A DNA stretch of 64,000 bases from JABDCD01 sp964469525. Its GTDB lineage: Bacteria; Pseudomonadota; Alphaproteobacteria; Rickettsiales; SXRF01. Made by a program: the position numbers and the translations under genes. The stretch spans positions 1 to 64,000 of the forward strand of contig CAYXYU010000005.1 in NCBI GenBank assembly GCA_964469525.1. The letters are read 5' to 3'. The notes below the pieces were generated by a model that was not told the origin of the DNA, made no database searches, and saw only the letters and a program-made list of their open reading frames with translations. This document shows, piece after piece, positions 33,584-42,084 of this stretch (positions are counted from its first letter, which is position 1; each line of letters starts with the position of its first letter).

Positions 33584-34854
33584 CCGCTATCAGCCATATC
33601 CATGCGCGGGAAATCATCGATAGCCGGGGCAATCCCACCGTTGAGGTCGATGTCGGGCTGGAGGATGGCGCCTTCGGCCGCGCGGCGGTGCCGTCCGGCG
33701 CTTCGACCGGCTCGCTCGAAGCCATCGAGTTGCGCGACGGCGACAAGAAGCGCTTCCGCGGCAAAGGCGTGCGGCAGGCGGTGATCCATGTCAACAAGGA
33801 AATCGCCGATGCGCTCACCGGTATGGATGCAGAGGACCAGGCGAAGATCGACCAGGCGCTGATCGAGCTGGACGGTACGAAGAACAAGGCGCGCCTCGGC
33901 GCCAATGCCATCCTCGGCGTGTCGCTGGCGGTCGCCAAAGCGGCGGCGCAGTCCTCCGGCCAGCCGCTGTATAAATATGCCGGCGGTGTCGGGGCGGCGC
34001 TGATGCCGGTGCCGATGATGAACATCATCAATGGCGGGCAGCATGCCGACAACAAGCTCGACATCCAGGAATTCATGATCATGCCGGTCGCGGCGAAAAG
34101 CATTTCTGATGCCATCCGCATGGGTGCGGAAATTTTCCACGAGCTGAAACATCGCTTAAGCGAAGAGGGCCATAATACGAACATCGGCGATGAAGGCGGC
34201 TTCGCGCCGAAGCTCGACACCGCTGCCGAGGCGCTGGATTTCATCATGCAGGCCATCGAGGGCGCGGGCTATAAGCCGGGGAAGGACGTGGCGCTGGCGC
34301 TCGACTGCGCCGCCACCGAATTTCACCATGACGGCAAATATGTGCTCGAAGGCGAGAAAAAGTCGCTCGATTTCGGCAGGCTGCTCAAATATTACGAAAC
34401 GCTGGTGAAAAACTATCCCATTGTTTCGATCGAGGACCCGATGGCGGAGGACGATCGGCTGGGTTGGAAGGAGATTACCGCGCTGCTCGGGGAGAAAATC
34501 CAGCTGGTGGGGGACGATCTGTTCGTTACCAATCCGGTGATCCTGCAGAAGGGCATTGCCAACGGGCTGGCCAACGCACTGCTCGTCAAGCCGAACCAGA
34601 TCGGCACGCTGACCGAGACGCTGCAGGCGGTCGAGATGGCCCACCGCGCCGGCTACCGCGCCATCCTGTCGCACCGCTCCGGCGAAACCGAGGACACCAC
34701 CATCGCTCACCTGGCGGTAGCGACCAACTGCGGCCAGATCAAGACCGGCTCCCTGTCGCGCACCGATCGCCTGGCCAAATACAACGAGCTGATCCGCATC
34801 GAGGAAGAACTCGGCTCCGCCGCGAAATACGCCGGCGCCAAGGCGTTGGGATGA
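33580..34854 (+). CDS. eno: Enolase
   Basis: Enolase makes PEP from 2-phosphoglycerate. Seen: AREIIDSRGNPTVEVDV, PSGASTGSLEAIELRDGD, IGDEGGFAPK, metal Asp in ALDCAATEF, SIEDPMAEDD and LVGDDLFVTN, and catalytic Lys in LLVKPNQIGTLTE, then SHRSGETEDTTIAHLAVA. Length 424 is typical. A family C repeat follows. Confidence 0.97.
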   Translation: MTAISHIHAREIIDSRGNPTVEVDVGLEDGAFGRAAVPSGASTGSLEAIELRDGDKKRFRGKGVRQAVIHVNKEIADALTGMDAEDQAKIDQALIELDGTKNKARLGANAILGVSLAVAKAAAQSSGQPLYKYAGGVGAALMPVPMMNIINGGQHADNKLDIQEFMIMPVAAKSISDAIRMGAEIFHELKHRLSEEGHNTNIGDEGGFAPKLDTAAEALDFIMQAIEGAGYKPGKDVALALDCAATEFHHDGKYVLEGEKKSLDFGRLLKYYETLVKNYPIVSIEDPMAEDDRLGWKEITALLGEKIQLVGDDLFVTNPVILQKGIANGLANALLVKPNQIGTLTETLQAVEMAHRAGYRAILSHRSGETEDTTIAHLAVATNCGQIKTGSLSRTDRLAKYNELIRIEEELGSAAKYAGAKALG

Positions 34855-34857
34855 ATA

Positions 34858-34957
34858 TCCCCTCCCCCTAGGGGGAGGGGTCAGGGTGGGGGCGCTCTGT
34901 TGTTCTGTCGGAGTACAATAGCGCCCCCCTCCTAGCCTCTCCCCTAATGGGGGAGGA
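34858..34957. repeat. GC-rich palindromic element, family C (copy 5), after eno
   Basis: CCCCTCCCCCTAGGGGGAGGGG at the left and CCTCTCCCCTAATGGGGGAGG at the right bracket GGGGGCGCTCT..AGCGCCCCCC. The structure is a nested palindrome like 22456-22562. It may serve as a terminator. Confidence 0.7.
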
Positions 34958-34993
34958 ACTAGTGCCGGGAAATACGCGGCAATGGTGTGCTGG

Positions 34994-35539
34994 CTAGAAA
35001 CCGATATAACCGGATGAAGGTGCCAGAGGTATGTAGTGCGTCGATGCTTTTGTGGCATGAGCCAACAATTGCTGCACAATATCGACGCCGTTACCTACGG
35101 CAGGCATCATTACGTCTTTGATTGTCTCCGATGCCAAGTGCGTATCTGCACGTGAGCTGTGCGGGTCGGGGTAGGTCAGATATTGCAATGGACCGCCCAT
35201 CATTTCCTCAATGGTTTCTACTACTTTCGCGGCATCCTCTAAGACATTCAGCATATTGACATTTTGAAGGCGATTGAATGCTTTGAATGCTCTATTGTAG
35301 GGCTTGCCTTCGTTGGCTACCACTACAAGATGGTGGAACGCTTCCAGCTTATGGACCACATCACGCGCATGGTTGGCTATGTCTTCGTAATTTTCGCCTA
35401 CGATATGTTTGCCATCGGTGGTTTTTTCCAACTGGGCGGCATAGATGCTTTCAGCGGCCTTTTTCAATTCCCGCGTAAACATACCCATATGTTCCCCAGC
35501 TTCTTTTAGTGCATCGCTAATAATGACTGCGCCCGCCAT
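34994..35539 (-). CDS. Hypothetical helical protein, 181 aa
   Basis: GAAGGGAG lies before the ATG. The protein is almost wholly helical, with a His-rich middle (HARDVVHKLEAFHHL) and no signal or membrane segment. The composition is AT-richer than in the neighbours. It is oriented against the eno-ftsB direction. Family not recognised. Confidence 0.6.
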   Translation of the reverse strand: MAGAVIISDALKEAGEHMGMFTRELKKAAESIYAAQLEKTTDGKHIVGENYEDIANHARDVVHKLEAFHHLVVVANEGKPYNRAFKAFNRLQNVNMLNVLEDAAKVVETIEEMMGGPLQYLTYPDPHSSRADTHLASETIKDVMMPAVGNGVDIVQQLLAHATKASTHYIPLAPSSGYIGF

Positions 35540-35669
35540 AATTTTCTCCCTTCATTTCATGATTAAACATAGCATTTCCACCTATTAAGAAATGTTAATT
35601 TTTTATGACATTCGTTTCTAAGAAATTTCCTTCCCAAACTCCCCAAACTCCGCTAAACTCGTCGTTTAT

Positions 35670-36014
35670 ATGAGGAAATACGCCATCTCGCCTGATTCGA
35701 ACCGGCCCTTCATCCGCAGGGTGGCGGGACCATTGTGCCTCATGTTCATCATGTTTTATCTGGGGTTCCATGCCATCAGCGGCGAGCGCGGCCTGATCGC
35801 GCTGTTCACCGAGCGTCACCGGCTGGAGGCGCTGAAGGTGGAACTGGCCGAGGTCACCGCGCAGCGCGAAAGCCTGGAGCGGAAGGTAAGGGGGTTAAGC
35901 GACAAGTCCCTCGACCTCGATCTGCTAGACGAGCAGGCACGTCGCATTCTCGGTATGGCGGGGAAGAGCGAAGTGGTGTATTTTTTGGAGTCGGGTGCTG
36001 CTAAAAAGCAATAA
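35670..36014 (+). CDS. ftsB: Septum formation initiator, FtsB/DivIC family
   Basis: One membrane helix (residues about 19-37) is followed by a coiled coil (residues 45-80, LEALKVELAEVTAQRESLERKV) and the DLLDEQARRILGMA motif typical of FtsB/DivIC. It acts in the divisome with FtsL and FtsQ. The place between eno and pdhA is standard for alphaproteobacteria. Confidence 0.9.
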   Translation: MRKYAISPDSNRPFIRRVAGPLCLMFIMFYLGFHAISGERGLIALFTERHRLEALKVELAEVTAQRESLERKVRGLSDKSLDLDLLDEQARRILGMAGKSEVVYFLESGAAKKQ

Positions 36015-36018
36015 TTCT

Positions 36019-36128
36019 TACTCCTCCCTGAAAGGGGGGAGGTAGGGTGGGGGCCTTTCCACACATCGCAGCTCTGAGTTTGTGGACGGCAACCCCCTCC
36101 TTAATCCTCCCCCTTTCAGGGGGAGGAG
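36019..36128. repeat. GC-rich palindromic element, family C (copy 6), before pdhA
   Basis: CTCCTCCCTGAAAGGGGGGAGG and CCTCCCCCTTTCAGGGGGAGG arms surround a GTGGGGGCC..GGCAACCCCC core. It is a nested palindrome like copies 4 and 5 and lies between ftsB and pdhA. Confidence 0.7.
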
Positions 36129-36224
36129 CATCTGCTGCACCGCAACAAAATTGCTCCTATTAAACGCTTGCAAAAAAGCGCCTTTCTGGTGTTTATATCA
36201 GGTTTCGACAGGGTGGAAATGTTC

Positions 36225-37238
36225 ATGTCCAAGACCGCAGGAAAACCGAAAACCGAGGAAAAGACCGTGGGGGGGAAACCCGTTTCCAAAGAGCTGGCGC
36301 TGTCGCTCTACCGCGACATGCTGCTGATCCGCCGCTTCGAGGAGAAGGCGGGGCAGCTCTATGGGATGGGACTGATCGGCGGCTTCTGCCACCTTTATAT
36401 CGGCCAGGAGGCGGTGGTGGTTGGCATGCAGAGCTGCATTACCCCCGATGATGCCGTCATCACCAGCTACCGCGACCATGGGCATATGATCGCCTGCGGC
36501 ATGGATCCCAAGGGCATCATGGCCGAGCTGACCGGGCGCATCGACGGCTTCTCGAAAGGCAAGGGCGGCTCGATGCATATGTTCTCGATCCCCAAGAATT
36601 TCTATGGCGGGCACGGCATCGTCGGCGCGCAGGTGCCGCTCGGCACCGGCATCGCCTTCGCCCATAAATACCGCGACAACGGCTGCGTCAGCCTGACCTA
36701 TTTCGGCGACGGCTCGGTCAACCAGGGGCAGGTGTATGAGTCGTTCAACATGGCAAGCCTCTGGAAGCTGCCGGTGATCTACATCATCGAGAACAACGAA
36801 TACGCCATGGGCACCAGCGTCAAGCGCTCGCACTCGACGACGGAATTGTTTCGCCGCGGCGAGGGTTTCGGCATCCCCGGCAAGAAGGTGGACGGCATGG
36901 ATGTGCTGGCGGTGCGCGAGGCCGGTGCTGAGGCGGTGAAGTTCGTGCGCGAAGGCAACGGGCCGTTCCTCCTGGAAATGAAAACCTACCGCTACCGCGG
37001 CCACTCGATGTCCGACCCGGCCAAGTACAGAAGCAAGGAGGAAGTCGAGCAGTACAAGGAGCAGCGCGACCCGATCGACAATTTGCGCGCCCGCATCCTC
37101 GGCGGCAGCCTCGCCAGCGAAGATACGCTGAAGGAGATCGACAAGGAGATCAAGGCCATCGTCAATGAAGCTGCCGAGTTTGCCCAGCAATCCCCCGAAC
37201 CGCCGGAGTCCGAGCTATGGACGGATGTGACGGTGTAG
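36225..37238 (+). CDS. pdhA: Pyruvate dehydrogenase E1 component, alpha subunit
   Basis: E1-alpha binds thiamine diphosphate and decarboxylates pyruvate with PdhB. Seen: RRFEEKAGQLYGMGLIGGFC, the GDGSVNQGQVYESFNMASLW cofactor motif, and RYRGHSMSDPAKYR with phospho-loop-type residues. I start at ATG 36225 (GGTGGA upstream), giving 337 residues, a normal size. The complex has the split E1 form usual in alphaproteobacteria. Confidence 0.95.
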   Translation: MSKTAGKPKTEEKTVGGKPVSKELALSLYRDMLLIRRFEEKAGQLYGMGLIGGFCHLYIGQEAVVVGMQSCITPDDAVITSYRDHGHMIACGMDPKGIMAELTGRIDGFSKGKGGSMHMFSIPKNFYGGHGIVGAQVPLGTGIAFAHKYRDNGCVSLTYFGDGSVNQGQVYESFNMASLWKLPVIYIIENNEYAMGTSVKRSHSTTELFRRGEGFGIPGKKVDGMDVLAVREAGAEAVKFVREGNGPFLLEMKTYRYRGHSMSDPAKYRSKEEVEQYKEQRDPIDNLRARILGGSLASEDTLKEIDKEIKAIVNEAAEFAQQSPEPPESELWTDVTV

Positions 37239-37248
37239 GAAGTGGTGT

Positions 37249-37776
37249 ATGAGCGTTTTGTCGCAGGCAATGCAGTATGCATATGAAGTCACGGATAAAG
37301 GATCATATGCGCAAGCAAAAGAGCGCATAGAGGCAATGCGCCCATCCAGGGAAGTAGAAAAGACGAATCCCAGTCGGTACAGTGAAGAGATTGCTACGGG
37401 TTTTGCGCATGATCTGGCATTTAAGATATTCGATTGGGAAAGAAAAAGCATAGTTACTGATACCGATTCATTTGCTCCTCGTGCGACAGCTCAAGGGATT
37501 CAAAGCTGGGGCAAGAAATTTTTTGATGGATGGGAAGTGGTAGACGGTTGGGCAAGGAAGGAATTTAAGGAAGGTGAAGACGAGAAGGCGGCGTATGTCA
37601 TGAGCGTTATGTCCGGGGCTCGGCTTGGTACTCATCCCCTAAACATCAACAACGCTCAGCAAGAAACAAGCGCAGTGAATATGAGAGGTAATATCGTGGT
37701 GGTGAAAGACGTTGTTTTCTCTGACGTACGAGCCAGAGAATTGGAAAGTCTTTCTCGCGGGAGAACGCCCACATGA
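37249..37776 (+). CDS. Hypothetical protein between pdhA and pdhB, 175 aa
   Basis: A soluble mixed helical protein with no signal peptide and no recognised motif. Codon use is AT-richer than in pdhA and pdhB. It starts 10 bases after pdhA, and its stop overlaps the next small lipoprotein gene, so it is read with the pdh transcript. It is not a known PDH component. Confidence 0.6.
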   Translation: MSVLSQAMQYAYEVTDKGSYAQAKERIEAMRPSREVEKTNPSRYSEEIATGFAHDLAFKIFDWERKSIVTDTDSFAPRATAQGIQSWGKKFFDGWEVVDGWARKEFKEGEDEKAAYVMSVMSGARLGTHPLNINNAQQETSAVNMRGNIVVVKDVVFSDVRARELESLSRGRTPT

Positions 37777-37925
37777 TGCGTAACGCCATTGCTTTCATGC
37801 TTCTTCTAACGCTGTCTGCCTGCTACTGCATGCCGGATAAGGGTGATGCCGGGCCGCTGGAGTCGGGTTATTTCAGCGGCTGCTGGGGTGAAGCGAGTAA
37901 AAATAAGGGAAAGGCGGCGTATTGA
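37773..37925 (+). CDS. Tiny lipoprotein between pdhA and pdhB, 50 aa
   Basis: ATG 37773 (or 37776, same frame) overlaps the upstream stop (ATGA). A hydrophobic start AIAFMLLLTLSAC gives a lipobox at Cys16, so a membrane-anchored 35-residue mature peptide is predicted. Its stop lies one base before the pdhB ATG. Small entericidin-like lipoproteins are comparable in size, but no family match is claimed. Confidence 0.55.
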   Translation: MMRNAIAFMLLLTLSACYCMPDKGDAGPLESGYFSGCWGEASKNKGKAAY

Positions 37926-37926
37926 T

Positions 37927-38916
37927 ATGCCCACACAAACCGTACGCGAAGCGTTGCGTGATGCCATGGCGGAGGAGATGCGCCGCGATGGCGAGGTCTT
38001 CGTCATGGGGGAGGAAGTGGCCGAGTATCAGGGCGCTTACAAGGTGACGCAGGGGCTGCTGCAGGAATTCGGCGCGCGGCGCGTGGTTGATACGCCGATT
38101 ACCGAGCATGGGTTTGCGGGGCTCGGCATCGGCGCGTCGATGATGGGCTTAAAGCCTATCGTCGAATTCATGACCTTTAACTTCGCCATGCAGGCGATGG
38201 ACCAGCTGATCAATTCGGCGGCCAAGACGGCCTATATGTCAGGCGGGCAGATCAAGTGCCCGATCGTCTTCCGCGGGCCCAACGGCGCGGCGGCGCGCGT
38301 GGCGGCGCAGCATTCGCAGTGCTTTGCCTCGTGGTATGCGCATATTCCCGGCCTGAAAGTCGTCGCGCCCTATGATGCGGCCAGCGCCAAGGGCCTGCTC
38401 AAATCAGCCATCCGCGATCCCAACCCGGTAATCTTCCTCGAAAACGAAATTCTTTACGGCCAGTCCTTCGAGATGCCGGAGGAAGCGGATTTCACGCTGC
38501 CCATTGGCAAGGCGGCGGTGGTGCGCGAAGGGTCCGATGTTACCATTGTTGCTTTCTCTATCATGGTCGGCAAGGCGCTGGCCGCCGCCGAAGAACTGGC
38601 GGCAGAGGGTATCTCCGCCGAGGTGATCGACCTGCGCACGCTGCGCCCGCTCGATACGGAAACCATCGTCGAATCGGTGAAGAAAACCAACCGCTGCGTG
38701 TCGGTGGAAGAAGGCTGGCCGGTGGCCGGCATCGGTTCAGAAATCGCGGCGCAGATCATGGAACATGCGTTCGATTATCTCGATGCGCCCGTCGCGCGCG
38801 TGCATGGAGCTGACGTGCCGTTGCCTTACGCAGCCAACCTCGAACGGCTGGCCCTGCCGCAAACAGTCAATATTGTCGAGGCGGCAAAAGCGGTGTGCTA
38901 CAAGGCGGCGGCATAA
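37927..38916 (+). CDS. pdhB: Pyruvate dehydrogenase E1 component, beta subunit
   Basis: E1-beta completes the thiamine-dependent active site with PdhA. Seen: VREALRDAMAEEMRRD, EEVAEYQGAYKVTQGL, DTPITEHGFAGLGIGASM, IVFRGPNGAAARVAAQHSQ and EVIDLRTLRPLD. There is no N-terminal lipoyl domain, unlike PdhB of some rhizobia. Length 329. I start at ATG 37927; an upstream frame is blocked by the small lipoprotein. Confidence 0.95.
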   Translation: MPTQTVREALRDAMAEEMRRDGEVFVMGEEVAEYQGAYKVTQGLLQEFGARRVVDTPITEHGFAGLGIGASMMGLKPIVEFMTFNFAMQAMDQLINSAAKTAYMSGGQIKCPIVFRGPNGAAARVAAQHSQCFASWYAHIPGLKVVAPYDAASAKGLLKSAIRDPNPVIFLENEILYGQSFEMPEEADFTLPIGKAAVVREGSDVTIVAFSIMVGKALAAAEELAAEGISAEVIDLRTLRPLDTETIVESVKKTNRCVSVEEGWPVAGIGSEIAAQIMEHAFDYLDAPVARVHGADVPLPYAANLERLALPQTVNIVEAAKAVCYKAAA

Positions 38917-38928
38917 CAGGAGGGGCTT

Positions 38929-39354
38929 ATGCGTGCACTAGTACTTATTGCACTTAGCCTGCTGGCATTACCCGCCGTTGGCAGGGAAGCGGTACCCCGT
39001 AAGATAGCGGTCGGCGGCGACTGCCGCATGCAGGAAAACATCAATATTTCGGTCAGCTTCAATTTCCGCGCTGATAGTTTCGTGGATGCCAAGGCCGAGT
39101 TCGATCAAAAGATGAAGCAGGTCGAGGATTTCGCCAAGCAGCAGAAGATTGAAAAATTCGAGGTCCAGTCGATGAATTACAATATCAACACGCAGAATTA
39201 CCACGGCGCTGATGCCGAGTATCAGATGAATGGCAGCGTCAACTATCAACTCACTTCCTCTGATGATGCTTTCAAGCTAGGCGAATTCCTCACCCAGCAG
39301 AAATTTCAGGTAAACGTCAGCGCCAATTCCCACAGGCAGGGGAACTGCAACTAG
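38929..39354 (+). CDS. Periplasmic SIMPL-domain-like protein, 141 aa
   Basis: GGAGGGG precedes the ATG. A signal peptide (about 1-18) is followed by a domain whose pattern, repeated beta strands with a helix of KAEFDQKMKQVEDFAKQQ, resembles the SIMPL (DUF541) fold. Two Cys could form a disulfide. It lies between pdhB and pdhC genes, with a periplasmic product in a cytosolic-enzyme operon. Family assignment is tentative. Confidence 0.55.
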   Translation: MRALVLIALSLLALPAVGREAVPRKIAVGGDCRMQENINISVSFNFRADSFVDAKAEFDQKMKQVEDFAKQQKIEKFEVQSMNYNINTQNYHGADAEYQMNGSVNYQLTSSDDAFKLGEFLTQQKFQVNVSANSHRQGNCN

Positions 39355-39365
39355 ATGGTGGAATA

Positions 39366-39833
39366 GTGTCTGATCACGTATTCGAATCCGAAACTGAATA
39401 TGGGAAACGGTTCGGTGCGCTAGTGGAATGCGAGATTTATGGATTGGCACCTATTGCAGGCGATATTTCGGCCGTCGATCGTATAGGGAGCGCACTAGGC
39501 ATATACAACATTCCTGAGTTGGAGACTCCTTTGTATGAAAAGGGCGCGCAACTATTCCAACGGTTTTATAAACACCTGCCAGCATGGCAGAATGGCGGTT
39601 TGAACCAGACAATGAGACAAGAGTTGAACAGGCATCGATTCAGCATGTCTTCACAGGTGGATTCCGTATTAAGGATGGCTGAACCTGAGATTAGAAACGA
39701 TCTAAGGCACACGTTGCCTGTAGCCTTGGAAGCTGCTTATCATATAGTGGTCTCGCCATTACCCATTTCAGCAGAAGATGCCATTCGGCAGGCGATCCAA
39801 GAACGCTGGCAACAGGGGCGGGAATTACCCTAG
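39366..39833 (+). CDS. Hypothetical protein, 155 aa
   Basis: Start GTG 39366 with GGTGG upstream. The product is a soluble helical protein with no motif I know. It is AT-richer than the pdh genes around it. It follows the SIMPL-like gene by 11 bases and precedes pdhC by 77 bases. Confidence 0.55.
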   Translation: MSDHVFESETEYGKRFGALVECEIYGLAPIAGDISAVDRIGSALGIYNIPELETPLYEKGAQLFQRFYKHLPAWQNGGLNQTMRQELNRHRFSMSSQVDSVLRMAEPEIRNDLRHTLPVALEAAYHIVVSPLPISAEDAIRQAIQERWQQGRELP

Positions 39834-39910
39834 ACCGCAGTTGCAATTCTTCCTTCAGGTCGTTATAACCGTGCAATATCATCATTTCCTTGAATAAATA
39901 AAGGTCCTCC

Positions 39911-41206
39911 ATGCCCATTGAAATCCTGATGCCCGCCCTGTCGCCGACCATGACCGAGGGCAACCTTGCCAAGTGGAACATCAAGGAAGGCGACAAGGTT
40001 AAGTCGGGGCAGGTCATCGCCGAGATCGAGACCGACAAGGCGACGATGGAAGTGGAAGCGGTGGATGAGGGCACCGTAGGCAAGATCGTCGTTCCGGCCG
40101 GTACGGAAGGCGTCAAGGTCAACCAGCTGATCGCGCTGCTGCTCGAAGAGGGCGAGGATCAGAAGGCGCTGGAGAATTACAAGTCGAAGGCCGCTGTTCC
40201 CAGCAATGCCCCGGCTCCGGCGAAAGCAGAAACCATGCCCGGCAGCGCGCAAGTGCCGAAAACCGCTGCTGCCGCGCCGACGGGCGCAACGGTGGCACCG
40301 TCACCCGCTCCCGCGATGTCGCAGGGGGGAGGAAGAATTTTCGCTTCTCCCTTAGCCAAGCGGATCGCGGCCCAGGAGGGGGTGCAGCTCGGGACGGTAC
40401 AAGGCAGCGGCCCACACGGGCGCATCGTGAAGGACGACGTGTTGAAGGCGAAGTCCGGTGGCGGGGCAGGGCGTGGTCAGGTGATGCGCAACCCGAACGA
40501 AGTCACCAAGGTCCCGAACAACAACATCCGCAAGGTTATTGCGCGGCGCCTGACCGAAGCCAAGCAGACCGTGCCGCATTTCTATCTTACCGCCGAATAC
40601 GAGCTGAACCGCCTGCTCGATATCCGCAAGGAGATCAACTTCGAGGCCGAGGCGCAGGCCGGCAAGGACAGGAAACCCGCCTACAAAGTGTCGGTCAACG
40701 ACATGATGATCAAGGCAGCGGCGCTCGCTCTGCGCAAGGTGCCCGCGGCTAACGCTTCGTGGAGCGATGAGGCGATACTGCTTTACAACAATATCGATAT
40801 CTCAGTAGCGGTGGCGATTGAGGGCGGGCTGATCACACCGATCGTGAAAAACGCCGACCAGAAGAGCGTCATCGCCATCTCGAACGAGATGAAGGATCTG
40901 GCGGCGCGCGCGCGGGCGAACAAGCTGGCGCCGGAGGAATTCCAGGGCGGCGGCTTCTCGGTCTCGAACCTCGGCATGTACGGCGTCAAGCATTTCGCCG
41001 CTATCGTCAACCCGCCGCAGGGCTGCATCCTGGCCATCGGCGCCGGGGAAGACCGCGTTGTCGTACGCCATGGCAAAATGGAAATCCGCAACATCGTCGA
41101 GGTAACGCTGTCGGTCGACCACCGCGTCGTCGACGGCGCCGTCGGCGCCGAGTTCCTGCAGGCCTTCCGGCACTACATCGAAAGCCCGGCGCTGCTGTTG
41201 CTGTAA
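39911..41206 (+). CDS. pdhC: Pyruvate dehydrogenase E2, dihydrolipoamide acetyltransferase
   Basis: E2 carries acetyl groups on lipoyl-lysine to CoA. One lipoyl domain (residues 1-80) has Lys43 in EIETDKATMEVEA; a Pro/Ala linker follows; the E3-binding domain is near 135-170 (SPLAKRIAAQEGVQLGTVQG); and the catalytic domain to residue 431 ends with the DHRVVDGAVGAEFL motif (active His and Asp). Architecture and length are normal. Confidence 0.96.
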   Translation: MPIEILMPALSPTMTEGNLAKWNIKEGDKVKSGQVIAEIETDKATMEVEAVDEGTVGKIVVPAGTEGVKVNQLIALLLEEGEDQKALENYKSKAAVPSNAPAPAKAETMPGSAQVPKTAAAAPTGATVAPSPAPAMSQGGGRIFASPLAKRIAAQEGVQLGTVQGSGPHGRIVKDDVLKAKSGGGAGRGQVMRNPNEVTKVPNNNIRKVIARRLTEAKQTVPHFYLTAEYELNRLLDIRKEINFEAEAQAGKDRKPAYKVSVNDMMIKAAALALRKVPAANASWSDEAILLYNNIDISVAVAIEGGLITPIVKNADQKSVIAISNEMKDLAARARANKLAPEEFQGGGFSVSNLGMYGVKHFAAIVNPPQGCILAIGAGEDRVVVRHGKMEIRNIVEVTLSVDHRVVDGAVGAEFLQAFRHYIESPALLLL

Positions 41207-41226
41207 CTCTAACATAGGAAATGCAT

Positions 41227-41691
41227 ATGAAACTCGCTTCTCTAACTATCATCGCGAGTATGCTATTACCGCTCTCGGCAATGGCGGACAGCGTCCCCCC
41301 GGTCGAATCCGCCTTGCAGCAATGGGTGGAAGCAGTGGAAACGGGTACCAGCGAGGATATCGTCGCATTGTATGACAAGGATGCGGTGATGATCTCGACC
41401 TTCAAACAGCGGCCGATGACGAAGCGCAAGGAGTTGCTCGATTATTATAAGCAGGTGGCGGATAATCCCGACCGCGTGGTCGAGGTGACTGAGCAGCACC
41501 CGCGCCGCTACGGCGATCTAGCGATCAACACCGGCCAGTACACGCTTTCCTACACGCAGGAAGGCGAGCCGGTCGAGATCCCGGCGCGGTTCTCTTTCAC
41601 CTACGTCCTGAAAAACGGCCAATGGATGATCGTCGATCATCATTCCTCCGACGTGCCGCTGCCCGACGATCCTACCGAGACAGCGAGGTAA
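41227..41691 (+). CDS. Secreted NTF2/SnoaL-like (DUF4440-type) protein
   Basis: A signal peptide (LASLTIIASMLLPLSAMA) is followed by an NTF2-like cone fold pattern: ALQQWVEAVETGTSEDIVALYDKDAVM, KRKELLDYYKQV, and ARFSFTYVLKNGQWMIVDHHSS. This end matches SgcJ/CaMKII-association-type proteins. Location is periplasmic; the ligand is unknown. I start at ATG 41227, six bases after AGGAA. Confidence 0.75.
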   Translation: MKLASLTIIASMLLPLSAMADSVPPVESALQQWVEAVETGTSEDIVALYDKDAVMISTFKQRPMTKRKELLDYYKQVADNPDRVVEVTEQHPRRYGDLAINTGQYTLSYTQEGEPVEIPARFSFTYVLKNGQWMIVDHHSSDVPLPDDPTETAR

Positions 41692-41693
41692 CC

Positions 41694-41993
41694 ATGGAAG
41701 CAGTATCGCCAAACTGGCAGCGCGGCGCCTTCCGCCTTTGCATTATCGCAAGCGTCCTGTGGATGCTCGGCATGGGCTGGTATCAGTTCCAGGGCGAGCC
41801 GGTGCGTAAGCAGGAAGGTGTTGTCATCTCGCTGTCCGACGACGCGCAGTTGACCATCGATGAAAGCGGTATCCGCAAACAGGACAAAGACGAACTGCGC
41901 ATGCAAAAGCTTGCCATCGTGTTGCTGCCAGCGCTGGCGCTCGTGCTGCTAGTGCCGGTTATCGGCTGGGTGACAAAGGGGTTTAAAAAGTAG
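41694..41993 (+). CDS. Small two-helix membrane protein, 99 aa
   Basis: ATG 41694 lies two bases after the preceding stop. Two hydrophobic helices (residues about 14-31 and 72-92) flank a polar loop of about 40 residues that should face the periplasm. No known motif. It is read with pdhC and lpdA. A family B repeat follows. Confidence 0.65.
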   Translation: MEAVSPNWQRGAFRLCIIASVLWMLGMGWYQFQGEPVRKQEGVVISLSDDAQLTIDESGIRKQDKDELRMQKLAIVLLPALALVLLVPVIGWVTKGFKK

Positions 41994-41998
41994 TGACT

Positions 41999-42067
41999 GT
42001 CATGCCCGCGAAAGCGGGCATCCAGTTCAATATAAATACTGGATTCCCGCCTTCGCGGGAATGACAA
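41999..42067. repeat. Palindromic element, family B (copy 5), before lpdA
   Basis: GTCATGCCCGCGAAAGCGGGCATCCAG faces CTGGATTCCCGCCTTCGCGGGAATGAC; each half also forms its own hairpin. An in-frame ATG of the lpdA reading frame lies in its right arm, but the true start is at 42085. Confidence 0.8.
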
Positions 42068-42084
42068 GAAAAAAGGAAGCAAGA